Source: Ifrita kowaldi
Lineage: Eukaryota > Chordata > Aves > Passeriformes > Cinclosomatidae
Assembly (NCBI GenBank): GCA_013398055.1
Contig: VZRS01010770.1
Coordinates: 186,001-250,000, forward strand
Length of the DNA: 64,000 nucleotides
Direction: 5' to 3'
Shown: one piece after another, positions 13,690 through 25,775 of the stretch
How positions within the stretch are numbered: position 1 is the stretch's first letter
Layout: each line of letters begins with the position of its first letter
Made by a program: the position numbers and the translations under genes
The notes under the pieces: model-generated
The model's input: only the letters and a program-made list of their open reading frames with translations
What the model was told of the DNA's origin: nothing
Databases searched by the model: none

Positions 13690-13805
13690 CCGTTACACCT
13701 AGAGGAATACTGCCCTCTGCTATAAACACAGGGTCTGGTCGCATTCCCATCAAAGTTAGGGGCAAATTTCCCATTGACTTTAACAGTGCAACAGAGGGCC
13801 TTTAC
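13690..13805. repeat. Ancient amniote interspersed repeat remnant (probable)
   Basis: TCGCATTCCCATCAAAGTTAGG followed by GCAAATTTCCCATTGACTTTAACAG resembles the hairpin-type 'cccattgaagtcaatgg..cattgacttcaatgg' family that is abundant in turtle and crocodile genomes and survives as debris in birds. The two CATT/GACTT words are partly complementary, in keeping with that family's palindromic design. I cannot give a family name from memory. The 60- and 64-codon frames over it are incidental. Confidence 0.4.
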
Positions 13806-16800
13806 AGAAGAGACAGAGCACCTTTGTTTTTCTGAATAGGAAATAGAAAAACTGAGTACCAAAGTTTCTGATCAAAAAGAAAACAAACACACCTTATGGG
13901 CTTTTTAATAACTTTTTCCCCAATAAAAAGAGTAAAGTTGGTCTGAAATTATTATACCTGTTTGAACAGAAGGCATACTTTCTTTCTAGCCAGGCATCAT
14001 ATCATTCAATCTATGAACACAGAGATGTAATATAAAGTAATAAAGAGGAAATACAACATAAAGTAAGATTCAGACATATTAAATTGCTTAATGAAAACGC
14101 AAGAAAAAGAGTGAGTAGAAAATATGGTTTCCTTTATTGAGAAAAATTCCCCTTCAAAAGCGCAATCAATAATAACATTCATATTTCCTGACTTATTTTT
14201 TACATTTATTTTTTCAGAAAATTATTAAATATCTTTAATGAATATAGATTGTCATCCTTCTGCAGCCTGCCCTGGCAGCATCCTGGATAGATTGCTCTCT
14301 GCTTGCTCTGCTTCCCTTATGATGCTGACTGTTCTAAGCAGCACGTTTCGTAATTTCATTTCAGATCATTCTTGTCACTGAATTCTATCCAGTAAATATA
14401 AATACATATTTGCAAATGTACCTGGGGAAAAGGAAATCCTGTAGGATCATGCTGCTGGTAATTTGGAGATGAGTCAAACACTTGTTAAGATTTTTATAGT
14501 CCTGTACTGCAGAGCAGATTGAGGCTTTGAGAGTATTGTAGACAAAGCACCAATATTACTGTTTTCATATTCTTTGACCCTAATCCACCATCCACAAGCT
14601 ACTAAATAGGTAGAGTATAGTGACCAGGATGGTACCCTCCGGGGTATGAGGTGCTGGGCACAGAGAGGGAAAGGTGCAGGTAGCTCTTAGCCATATGAAG
14701 ATGTTAAAACATTTGACCACTCCCAGATTAGCCCATTTCTTCTCTATTTGTTCTATGACCTGACATCAAGACAGCAATCCCTACATGTATGAGAGAACTG
14801 GTGTTTGGGACAGCAGATAACCAAAAAATGAGACCAGAGCCAGCAGACACAATAGAAAACTTGTGGAAGTTGAAGGTCCTTTTGGACTGGTACCTGATCT
14901 CCATCTGGGAGTCTTCCAGCATGGCATCTGTGCTTAGGTTATACTTGTTCTTCGGCAACTGGTCCCCAGCTGATTTTAAAAAAAGCTTTCATGCTGACAA
15001 AAGCTTCCACAGGGTATGTGATCTGCAAATAGCCACATCTCCACATTTCCCCACCCCAAATCACTGGAGATGTAAGCCCAAAACTCTTCTTCCCTGGAAA
15101 ATACCCTTAAGTGTCTCTTGACGGATTACTAAAAATTGGAGAATATCGTCTGAGGCTCCTGTAACTGCACTTCACAAAGAAGGGGTGGGAAAAAACAGTG
15201 TGCAGAGTGCAGTGTCTGGTTTGAGCTGCACCCAGGGCTGAGCAGCAGCAGGCAGGTCAGGGGGCTGGAGCCCCCCACATACTACACGTGCCACACAACA
15301 CCAGCTGCAGGGTAGGAGCAGCTCCTGGAGATGCTTTGGGTGGTTGTGCCGGCATGAGGGAAGTCACAGAAGGGGGTCAGAGACAGAGAGTAAAACACCA
15401 CAGAGTATAGAAGGAATCTTATTTACATATCTGAGTTAAATCTGGCTGGTTTTATAGTATCACTATAGGCAGTGTGCACATATCACCCAGCGCATCGTCT
15501 CCTTCCATTATAAACCTCTAGTGATGGTTTATAGACAGAAATGCGGTCAAGCTAGAAATAAGCTGTCACACAAAATGCTGACATCTCTAAACACCAAGAG
15601 TCTCTGAGAGATACTTTTTCTCATTAAAAATATTGCACTTCTTTTTCTCAGAGGAAGTAGAAATCACAAGAAAAATCAACATTACATTACCTAATGTTTC
15701 TCATTTTCATTTTTAATTCCCTCAGCATGGGGCTGAGATAGCTCTGCTACTTTGCACTGAGCGCCATGACAACCAACAGACCCACCCAATATCTGCACTG
15801 CCATTCTGCTTGTTACCTCAGGAAAAATGTACACACCAAATGCTCAAACTCTTTTTAAACCTATTAAATATAAACAACTAATATGATTTGACCTAGATAG
15901 CTGAATGCAATGTACCATAACATCCCAATATAAAAAAAGACCTGTAGTGTAAAGGCATTTATAAACATTATGGAGACTAAGTAAAGTTGCTACAATGCGT
16001 TCATCAGTTGTATTATAAGAGAAGTTTTCCTTAAACAAAATGTTTTCAATATCAACAATGTGAGCATATCATTCAAGACCTTAGGTACTAATTGTATGTT
16101 ATAATTACAAATTTTCATGAACAGTGTAGTTAAGCATTTCATACATATGTACTTTTATAAATTATATACATCATAATTCCATATAATTAATATCCCCAGA
16201 GAAAAAGTGCATTTTAAGTTGCCCTTAAAGATCTAGTTTTTGCACCTTATTGGCACCTAAAATTCAGAGGTAAAATACCACAACTTTTAGCAGTGTTTAT
16301 CTATGAAACAAGCTGTAGTTACATACACACTCAAACACAAATAAGCAAAATAATTATATATATGTTCCTTGCCACTAGCCATGACACAAACAACACTTAC
16401 AAATAGGTGTATCCAACTCAACCATCAGTCTTGTGTTTCTCTTTCATCTTCCAGTTTATCAATATGCTAGAAATTCCACATGATACCAAATGTCCAGTTT
16501 GCATTTGATGTGCAAATACCAACAATATATCCAGTTTTACTTCTTGTCCTTATAAATTATGTCACAATTTTCACAGATACTTTATTTAAATGTCCTAATG
16601 TTTTCCCTAAGAAGCACCATCATTCTGGCAGCTGGCCTTTGCAAGAGGATGTAAGATTGTCATCTGAAAAATTACAAAGAGCTGTTAAGACCAAGTTCAC
16701 ACTCTTCAGCTGATGCAAGGCTTTCATTTAATTAGCACATCTTTGTCTCTGCCAAATTTAAATGATTGCATCTCTTGTTGATACAGGAAAATGGCCTAGT

Positions 16801-19800
16801 AGCCTAGAACTTTCACCCTTAACCTATAGCTGCTTTAAAGATTAAGGGCTTGGAGTTGTCTGGCTGATCTCAACTTTATTCAGTTTAATTCTCGTGTTCT
16901 CTAAACAGTATTATCCCATTCTACTGCAGCTTTCTCCTCAAAAATACCTTTTTGTCCTTTCTTCAGTCTTCTTCCCTTGTATCACTGAATTCCCAAAGCC
17001 TTTATTTTGTATTTGATTTGATTTTTGTTCCTTAAATGTCTCTCTAAATATTTAATTGCTTTTTCAGTTTCCCAGATAACATCCAGAGACATTCAAACAT
17101 TAATGGCTTTGCTTCCAGCTACTGACCAGCCATATAAATCTGTTCACACACCACAACTCTCTTCATGAAAATTGGGTTCAGCTCTGTCCCAAACTTCAAT
17201 ACAAAATCTGTTTGAAATCTTCTGATTTAAACCAGTGTGCCACAAAAAACCACAGCTGTCAATGCAAACCGCCCACCTTCATGACCCTAATGTTTTGACA
17301 CATTTGAATCTGTCAGGAAGTGCAAAACAAATGAATTTCATTTGTAGCTGGGAGACAAATAAAATTCTTTTGGGTGGAGCTTTCCCCATAAACTAATTCC
17401 ATTAGATTCAGTATTGCCTTTCATCTGGTACCACATCCATTCATCTTTTGCTCAGAAACAGGAAGAGGATGCTGCTGCTTCTGCCATCCTTGATTCAGAC
17501 CACATGAGCCCCAGCAAAGAGGCACAAGTCGGCTCGAGGCTGGAATTTGGCCCACGGGAGCTGACAAAATCACTTTTTTCTCTGCTTGAGATCGAACTAC
17601 TCCCACAGAAGTGCAGCAGAAAGAAGACTGTAGGAAAATATAACTAAACTGCTTGTACATGTTGTCCTCTGCAATGTTCTACAATCTATTATGTTCTTAC
17701 ACCTCTCCTTCATGACAGTGTAAGCGGGGAAAAAAAAGTTAAACATTTAGCTAACATGTGAGGTCATCTCAGTGATTTATTATTGGGACCTTTTTGTTTG
17801 TTTGTTTACAGCTGTTGCAAGAGAATTCCTTTCATTAAAGTATCACCTGGCTATGATTTCCAACAAAAAACATATTAACTGGAATTAAGTATGAGGACTA
17901 CCAGGTATGCAGAGCTGTGCTATTGAAATGTATTGTTATCTGGTCTTCTCCTGCATGTTACCCTGTATTTTTAAATTTTAAATGAGTGTCTGAAAGAGGA
18001 AAATGAGGGTATAAGACTGAGAGGAAAAATATGAAAAAAAGTATCAAATAATTTTTGTTGAAGATATTTCTAAACAAAAAGATAACCAGAGAAACAAAGC
18101 CCCATATATGACTCCAAATTAATTACACTTGCCTATTTATGAAATATATAAGCATTTCAATGAGCAAGAAGAGAAGAGTGCTTTCAGCAAGGGAGGAAGA
18201 TTGACTGAATGACACACACGCACCATTAGCCACAGCCCTTGGGGACCCAAACCAAACAATTGTTCATATAAGAAGGTAAATAGGGCAGAAAATGTAGAAG
18301 TTTGACAAACTACAGGGCTACAGTTTGACATTGAAAAGGATAATAAGCAAAAGCAAAAAAGGACAGTAAGTGATGTAAGTGGTAGAGGAATCAGCTGCAT
18401 TACATGCCAAGCCAGAGGTGCACAGTTCTGAGAATTTCTTATTTTGGAATGAACAGTGAACTGTTTTTGCTGAACCAGTGGCTACCAGCTCTGGAGTGGT
18501 GTTTCCTTTACAGGCAGGCCATATGTCTGAACTGGGTTTCAACTGAGGGTCTTGTCAAAAACCAGTGTGGGTAACACAGGTGGATCCATTCTGGATACAT
18601 TTGTGGAAGCACAGGGATACACATGCCACCCAAACTTCTCAAATCTTTCGGTCCCAGGTGGACATTGTAGGAATCCAATGTGTGCCATGTTTGCATTTCA
18701 AACACTGATCATGTGTATCCCACCCCCTTCTTCAGCAAATGAAACCCACAGGAAAACAAGAGACCAACAGCTGTGCTCTTGCATTACAGCACGCTAGTGT
18801 TAGGGCTTGTTAGGGCTTCTCTGCCTCTAACCTTCAACAAAGTCTTGAGTCTATCAGTGGGAAACCCTATTTGGGGAAAGGGAGGCTTTGTATGGTATTT
18901 GCTATGTACAATGTATATGTGAGAAAGAAAAGAGAGTCAGTTTCTACTGCATTTAAGGGTACCGACTTCGGCCTCTAATTTTCCTCCTCCCTCTATCCCC
19001 TCTATAAAAGCAAGGCTGCTTTTAAAGGTGTTATTTTCTGTCTTGTTTTTTCTTCATTTTCTGTGCACTATTCCTCTGTCATTCTCTCTGTCACAAAAAT
19101 CAATAGATACTAATACCATTACATGGCCAGGGGTGTTAGTTTTGCAATAACTTCTGGACACATAGACATGCAGTTTATAATTTATCATGTATCTCTGACC
19201 ACCTCTTTTCCCCTTTGCTCTCTTCCATACCTCCCAGGGCCTCCTACTAAGACCAGACAGTGCTGAGATGACCTAATGCACATCTTTGTTTTACGTGAAT
19301 CAAGTGGTCAGGAAAAAGTTTTCTGTTCATACAAATAGAAAATCACCTTTGCTAAATATTACATTCACTTGTACAAAGCCTAGGAATAACGAAACTTTCT
19401 CCTTTGTTTGTGAGACAGATATATGTACATTTCTACTATGAACACTTCTACTCAAAATTCAACAGCTAAACCCACTGTGACAGCGTATGTTTTGCCACAT
19501 GGAAAATGGAATTCTTGTTTCACAGTATCGTTTCAGACTGCACTTCATATGCATTGCATTACAGGAAACAGTTATGTTGCAAGAATATTGTTACACTCCC
19601 TTTTATAGCGATATTATGAAATAGTGAAAAAGGAAATGAAAAGTCTTTTTCAGTAGACCACCAAGACAGTATTGCACTTCAAGAGAATAAATAGTCCAGA
19701 CCGATGCAGCATTGAAAAATCTTTCCTCTGCACAGTCATGGGTTTTATTCAGACATTCAGAGTAAGAAATATTCTGCTGTAAGAGATATAGATGCCACTT

Positions 19801-20699
19801 GTTACTGGGAAAGAAGTCTTTTATGAATGCTTTTTAAGACAGTTTTATGTGTCTCCAACATATCATTGACCTGATTTGCCATAAATATATTGCTGCTTCA
19901 ACTACCTTCAAAATAGCAACAAAACCCAACAGGCATGGTCAGTCAGTCATGAAGATACACACATGTAACTGCCTCACAAAGCTGAAATTTCTGTTAAAAG
20001 AGAAAATAATTGAAGCACTAGATTAGAATTGCTCATTTAAATGCTTCCTAACCCATCACAAATAATACAAAAATTCTGCTATGATTTTGAAATCACCACA
20101 CATTTTAAGTGAATGAAATAGGTGATGAAATATTACAAGGAAAAATAGAGGCAGGCACGTGTCTTTTTATATGATAGGAGAGTATTTGTACTGTGTCATT
20201 ATCATTTGAGAGGGAAAGAGAGATATCTATCTGACACATCAGTTTTGATAAGGAGGAGAGACGTGATTCTTCCTTCAGTGAATAGATAACATAGATACAT
20301 ACAGATTTTTCTTAATTTACAGCTACAAATATAGTGCATGTCTTCTCCTAATAGCTAGTGATGCAGTTTATAAGCCTCACTTCAGAAAGAGCAAATCTAA
20401 TAACCCCAGTAAATGTTCAGGAATTTCGCAGTGCTGACGACATAATGTATCACGACAAATGTGACCCAGAGGCACTGCAGCATGGCAGATACAGTATGTG
20501 CACAGCCTCTGGTATGTGCAGGTGCCAACAAGGAGAAGAAGCAAGAAAATCCTTTCCCTTTAATTCACATCGTTCCCATTTCCTGAAAGACAGGATAAGG
20601 CACATGTCAGTTACACAAGCTCCTACATTGTAGGGAAACAAAAAGGGTCCTTTAGCTGCAGCAGTAATGGGAGATTCTCTATATTTTTCTTTACTTCAG
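13806..20699. other. Non-coding unique sequence
   Basis: About 7 kb with no recognised gene, RNA gene or young transposon. Open frames are at most 110 codons, without domain signals. A short (GTTT) run lies near 17790-17810. GTTAGGGCTT occurs twice in tandem at 18799-18818, which is too short to be telomere-related. The patch at about 15.2-15.4 kb is relatively G+C-rich but lacks a CpG cluster. Confidence 0.55.
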
Positions 20700-20736
20700 G
20701 ATTTGGAAGAGATGTCTTGCAAATGAGGTCCAGAAT
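20700..20736 (+). other. Pseudo-exon candidate with strong acceptor
   Basis: A long pyrimidine tract (CTCTATATTTTTCTTTACTTCAG, AG at 20698-20699) is followed 37 bp later by AAT|GTAAGTG at 20737. The acceptor is excellent; the donor lacks the usual G at -1. One frame stays open through the donor to a TGA near 20840, so it could also be read as a terminal exon. No encoded motif is recognised. Strong isolated splice-like pairs are expected by chance in a window this size. Confidence 0.12.
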
Positions 20737-23700
20737 GTAAGTGAAGTTAATACAAGTCTCCAACTGTTAAGAAGTGAGGACTCCTGGAAAATGGAGAAGA
20801 ATTTTCTCATACTCTTTCGAAATAAAATTCACTTGTGAGGCCTTTAGAGACTCTAGTGCTTCGTTTCTTCAATATGGTTAGAAGTATTTCATCTTGTTTC
20901 TACAGAATGAAGAGGAACAGGTAGAGGTAACATACACAGATCCTTTACATCTCACGTTATTTAGAACACATGAATTTGAAGTTTCCTTATTCATCCTCAG
21001 AGGAGTTGTCTAAGGAGCTCAATATTCATAGTTATGTACTTTTAAGCAAAACACTTAAAATTGTATCAGTAGCATACACACTGACGGGTGTTTTATGTTC
21101 TGTTTATGTAAAAGCCCATTCAAGTAACTGTGTTTCAGCCTTCAGGGATGGCAGGAAGGGAGGCTTTACTTGATGAACTGCACAGAGTTACCACTGAAGA
21201 GTCCCTGCACGCATCTCTAGCAATATAATTTTCATGTTTTCTTCAGCAGACAGCAGCATGGTCATTAGAGAATACAAGAAAGAGTTTTCCAAAGCTTAAT
21301 AGGCTTCTGCCTTCTACATCTATCAGCACCTTGCCCACAAGTACAAGCTTTTGTACTTGACTATGGATCCACCAGTATGGGTTTGATCTACTTAGTTTAG
21401 GTTTTCTAGTTTTTCCCACCTTTCATGTCCGAAGAGGATGCTTTGAAAGTTCTACCCTGTACACCATCACCTGGAGTTCAAAATTCAAAGAGTTTTCACC
21501 TGGTGCTTAATTTTTCCCACTCACTTTCTCCATCCAGAACCTCCCTTCCCACTAGACAAGGATGACAAGTCCATCATCATGCATACGTATTATCCTCAGC
21601 TGAATTTCGTCTTTGACAATCAGACTGTGGTAAATAAAAGCTATGGCCTGAAGAGGATTCTGCTTTGGTTCTTATTTGCTTGTAAGGCAGAGAAGAAAAA
21701 AAGGGAGGATTCTTTGCTTTTTGTAAGAGGCAGGTATCAAAAGAAATAATATAGTGTGGAAATTCTGTATCTACTAATTTGGTATCTTTTCTAAAACAGA
21801 CTGTTCTGCAATACACTCATGTAACCCAATTATATGATTGGTTTTATCTTTTTATGTGCATTTCTTTCTTCCCAATGGCAAACTAATCATTGGACTGTGC
21901 AAAGCAACCTCTTGGACAAATTCTACTTGAGAGTTTTACCAAATTATAGCTGTATTTTAATAAGCCCATGATCCAACAGACAACAAAGTAAACCGGAAAA
22001 GCTCTGCTGGAGCCAGACTCTCTCTGGGCTTTTCAGCTTTTTCTGTACATAAAATGATTAGTACATGTTTACATATTCATGCATGGGGGAGAACAAGTCC
22101 AGATTTAACTGTCAATATGTATATGTGCATACCACAGTACCCAATTTGTTGTTATTAAAAAAAACTAATAAACAAGGCTTTGTGAGTTTACTTTTCATTA
22201 GAAAAGCTCAATAAACACAAGTGCTGGCTTTTTCCTAATCTGCTCTCAGCAAATAACCTCAACATAACTTATTCTACCCAGTGAAAATTTTCACTGTTTA
22301 TCAGTTTAAAATTGATCGCTCTTTTCTTGTTTACTGTTGCAATAACAGGTCTGCAGCTGAAAGAAAAGAGGTTTATTCTTATAAAAAAAAGGAACACAGT
22401 CATAGTCATGTTAACATATTTCCCTGGTATTGTAGAGTTATAAAAATGGAGAAGGGGGGTGGCGGTTGCCACTGTGCAAATTTCTGTTTAATAGATTAAA
22501 CAATTCCATGAAGTATGGCTTCCCAGTTCTGGCAGCTTCTCTGGCTTTTATTACACTTACATTTTACTAAATAAAATTGTCTTCTACTATGCCTGCATCT
22601 CTAACTGTCTTGGTAAAGCGATATCCTGCTAGTCACATTAGAGTTTTGCTGAGGTCATTGGTATCTCAAGGTATTCAACATCTCACGTGGGCTCTGATCC
22701 AAAATATACTGAGATAACTGATGCATTCCTCTTACCAGAGTACGTTTCACATCACAATCACCTGGGCAGGCCCTATTTCCACCAGGTATTCTGCAACACT
22801 CTACACCATTGTGGTATTGACATGTGGCTAGAAAATTCCCTTACACACAAGGAGTGCACAACTGTATTACTGCTGGCCAAGGCCATGCACCCTTGAAGTC
22901 AAAGATGACTCTTCCAGCAATATCAAGGGGAGCTGGAATGGTTCCTTTGGTCAGCATACCCTGGCCACAAACCCAACAGTGTCTGTAAGCTGCTAAAGTT
23001 GAAATCTTCAGAGGAAAAAAAGATTTGTATCACATTTGTTGGCACAGTCATAAAAAATTTTCACCTGCTCAAGTGAGTTCCAAGTGTCCTTCTCCTAAAA
23101 TATCTCTTCTATGCTTTGTGGACTTTTCTAAATGTCTGGCTTGTCTAAATTCGCCACAGATAAAACAGAAGCAAATTAAAGAACTGCATTAGAAAGAGCA
23201 GTCCCGTCCTCTTAAGTATTGCTGCTTATTTTATGGGAGTCCAGCAGAGGTCATATGAGGAACAGTGACTTCTTTCAATACTTTTATCCCTCCATTCTCT
23301 CCCTTCTCCAGGGGCCACATAGATAGTCTCAGAGGACAAAGGTTGGAGCTGGAACCACTCTAAGGAGCCTGGCTCATCCCCTGGGCTGCAGTCCATGATG
23401 TAGAATGGTCACGAGCAATTGAACAAGCAACTTGTCTCTAATTATGCCCGGAACCCTGGGGACAGGCAATTCCATACAGACATGCTGGTCTAGTAAAGTA
23501 CCTTGTCTCCTGCTCCATCTGTGTAATCTTTTCTCCACGGTGAAAACAATAGGGCTGAGCTGAGCTTACCGCCTTACCCATTGGGAACTCCTGACTACTG
23601 AATGCCTAGTATCACAGTCCCAACATTGTGTGCAAAAGGGTTTTGATACTTAAAAAGTCTTCCCAAAGGTACTTGATTAAGTAGGTCAGTCTCTTGCCTA

Positions 23701-25004
23701 GTCAACACAGCTCCTTCACTTTACTACAGAGCAGCCATTAGGCTGCACTTTCGAGCGGTGTTTTCCCATTTAAATTATGTCTGCATTAAGGTAACAAATA
23801 AATACATCAGACCTTTAATTGTTAATCTCTGGCCTTTTACATCACTGGTTTGGCCTTGCAAGTGCAAGCTGGTACCCAGCCTCAACTCTCACTGAGCTCA
23901 CCTGAGCTGAAGACCTCGAGCATCTATCTTACAACAGACACACAGTGCAAATCATCCTTAGAGCATTTGCATAACCCTTTTCCTTCTTTGATGCCTACAT
24001 CTTCTGACCCATCTGTTTTTAAAGTGATACCTCTGAGGGGAAGTGAAGGTTTGCTGTCATATCTTGCTTGTGCCCAACTGCCACTTTACTGCATAACCTC
24101 TACTTTGCTGCATTCTCCAGCACTCCATAAAAGTCAGTTAAAAAAGGAAGCTCCTCTCTATAGTCCAGGTGGTTGACACTGCTTTTAGTTCCTTTTTCCA
24201 TATTTTAGGATTAAATAATCAAATTTCTACAGAAAATCTATCCCACAGAACTTTATTCTCAAACACTGAGGCTTTAGTTTCTTTTGAAAAATCAAATGCA
24301 TTTTATATTTATTTTTGTATAATTTTGGTATAATACCTTTTCATTTCAATAATCACTTGGTTTAATTTTCTGCACTACATATATTTTCTTTTGTTCCCAT
24401 CACCCAAGTAGCTGTTTAATGGTTAGCTACAAATTTGCATTTGTTTGATCTCAGATGTCTTTCTGCCTAAAGAATTAGTGGCGCTTTTGATAATATATAC
24501 TCCAAAGGTATATTGTTTTGAAAAACTCTTTTGACCTACTTGTTTCCAAAATGTTTGAGGTTTCTGTCAATGTGATTTCTCTTTATCATTTTTCTTCCCT
24601 TCCCTTTACCAGAGGCTGATTTTCTTCTAAGAACCTATTTCAATTCAGTAAAACTCCCTTTATTTTTTAATTTTCTTAGGTTATTGAAGTCCGCAGATTC
24701 CAAAAACATTAATTTTATATTTTGTCAAATAGAAGGAAGTTCAGTAGATTCAAACAGAACCAGACTGAATAATCTTACCTATGTAATTTCCTTTTTCCTT
24801 CACTTTGAAAAATTCAGCAACTGTAGATGAAATTCTTGTTTCTGTGACAGGCTGAAATGAAAATTAGAGTAAGTCTTATTTCATTACATGAAATATAAAA
24901 CTCTTTGTCACTTTAAAAAAAAAAAAAATTATTCATATCCCATTATATAAGTAACATGCAGACAGTCCTGATCTATCTAGTAGGCATTTTATTTTACAAA
25001 GACC
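20737..25004. other. Non-coding unique sequence
   Basis: No gene or clear repeat. There is a run of 14 A at 24915-24928. GGGCTCTGATCCAAAATATACTGA near 22689 resembles the start of old amniote repeats ('ggctctgatccaaagcccattgaag'), but the match is too short to call. Open frames here (up to 108 codons at 23850-24176) have no domain. Confidence 0.5.
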
Positions 25005-25062
25005 CCAATCTTGCAATCCAATCTGAACAGAAGAGCCCTTTCACTTCCACTGAAAGCCAGTG
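25005..25062. repeat. Ancient amniote interspersed repeat remnant (possible)
   Basis: CCCCAATCTTGCAATCCAAT followed by CTGAACAGAAGAGCCCTTTC and CTTCCACTGAAAGCCAGTG parallels the old amniote repeat layout 'ccaatcctgcaatc..ctgcgcagg..gcccattgacttcaatgg'. It is heavily diverged. This is a weak call from word order alone. Confidence 0.3.
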
Positions 25063-25613
25063 AATATATTAGGCACTAGGCTTATAGAGGTGTACTGGCA
25101 CTTTAAAATGCAGACAGGCTCATAACAAAATCTTAAAAAAATGTACAGAAAGTGAATTCCCACTGAAATAATTTCACTCCAGCTTCTTTCTGTGTCTATA
25201 ATATACCCCATTATATTTTAAATAAAACAAGGTGAAAAAAATTAAAACATAATTTTGGTTTACCAGAAAAAAAAAACCAAAAATTGACATTTCTGTCCCA
25301 GGGAACAAGAAAAGGATAATTTAGAGAATGTTCAGGACATTTTTTTAAAAGACATTTGAATCTGGGAGAAGACAATTCATCTCTCTGAACTCTGTCATGT
25401 GTTCAGAGATGTAGCGGGTACTGCATCGTTTCCACTTCCAAACAATACCAACTGCACGTGCTCACAAAGAGACAAAAGGCTTCATTTCACATGTGCACAT
25501 ACAATCCTTGCACCACTAGAGAACCAAGGCTGGGATTGCTAAGTTCAGTTTTCTAAAAGGAGACTGTTTTGTTGAAAAGCAGAATAGCTTCATAGTCAAT
25601 ATAACAGGCTTTT

Positions 25614-25775
25614 AATCATAGAATCATAGAATGGTTTGGGTTGCAAGGGACCTTAAAGACTACCTAGTTCCAAACCCCCTGCCATAGGCAGGGACACCCT
25701 TCACTAGACAAGGTTGCTCAGAGCTGCATCCAACCTGGCCTCGAACACTTCCAGAGATAGGGCATTCGCAACTGA
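25614..25775 (-). mobile_element. CR1 LINE 3' terminal fragment
   Basis: AATCATAGAATCATAGAATGG at 25614 is the reverse complement of the CR1 octamer tail. It is followed by the typical GGTTTGGGTTGCAAGGGACC, the CTAGTTCCAAACCCCCTGCC block and the GTTGCTCAGAGCTGCATCCA block, which place the element on the minus strand. It breaks off at GGGCATTCGCAACT, before the 'tctgggcaacctgttccag' block, so the copy is about 160 bp and 5'-truncated. Conservation of the tail is good, so it is one of the younger insertions here. Confidence 0.95.

Noticed and set aside
18799..18818. Two TTAGGG words, possible interstitial telomeric repeat
   Set aside because: They are spaced as GTTAGGGCTT units and occur only twice, so this is not a telomere array.
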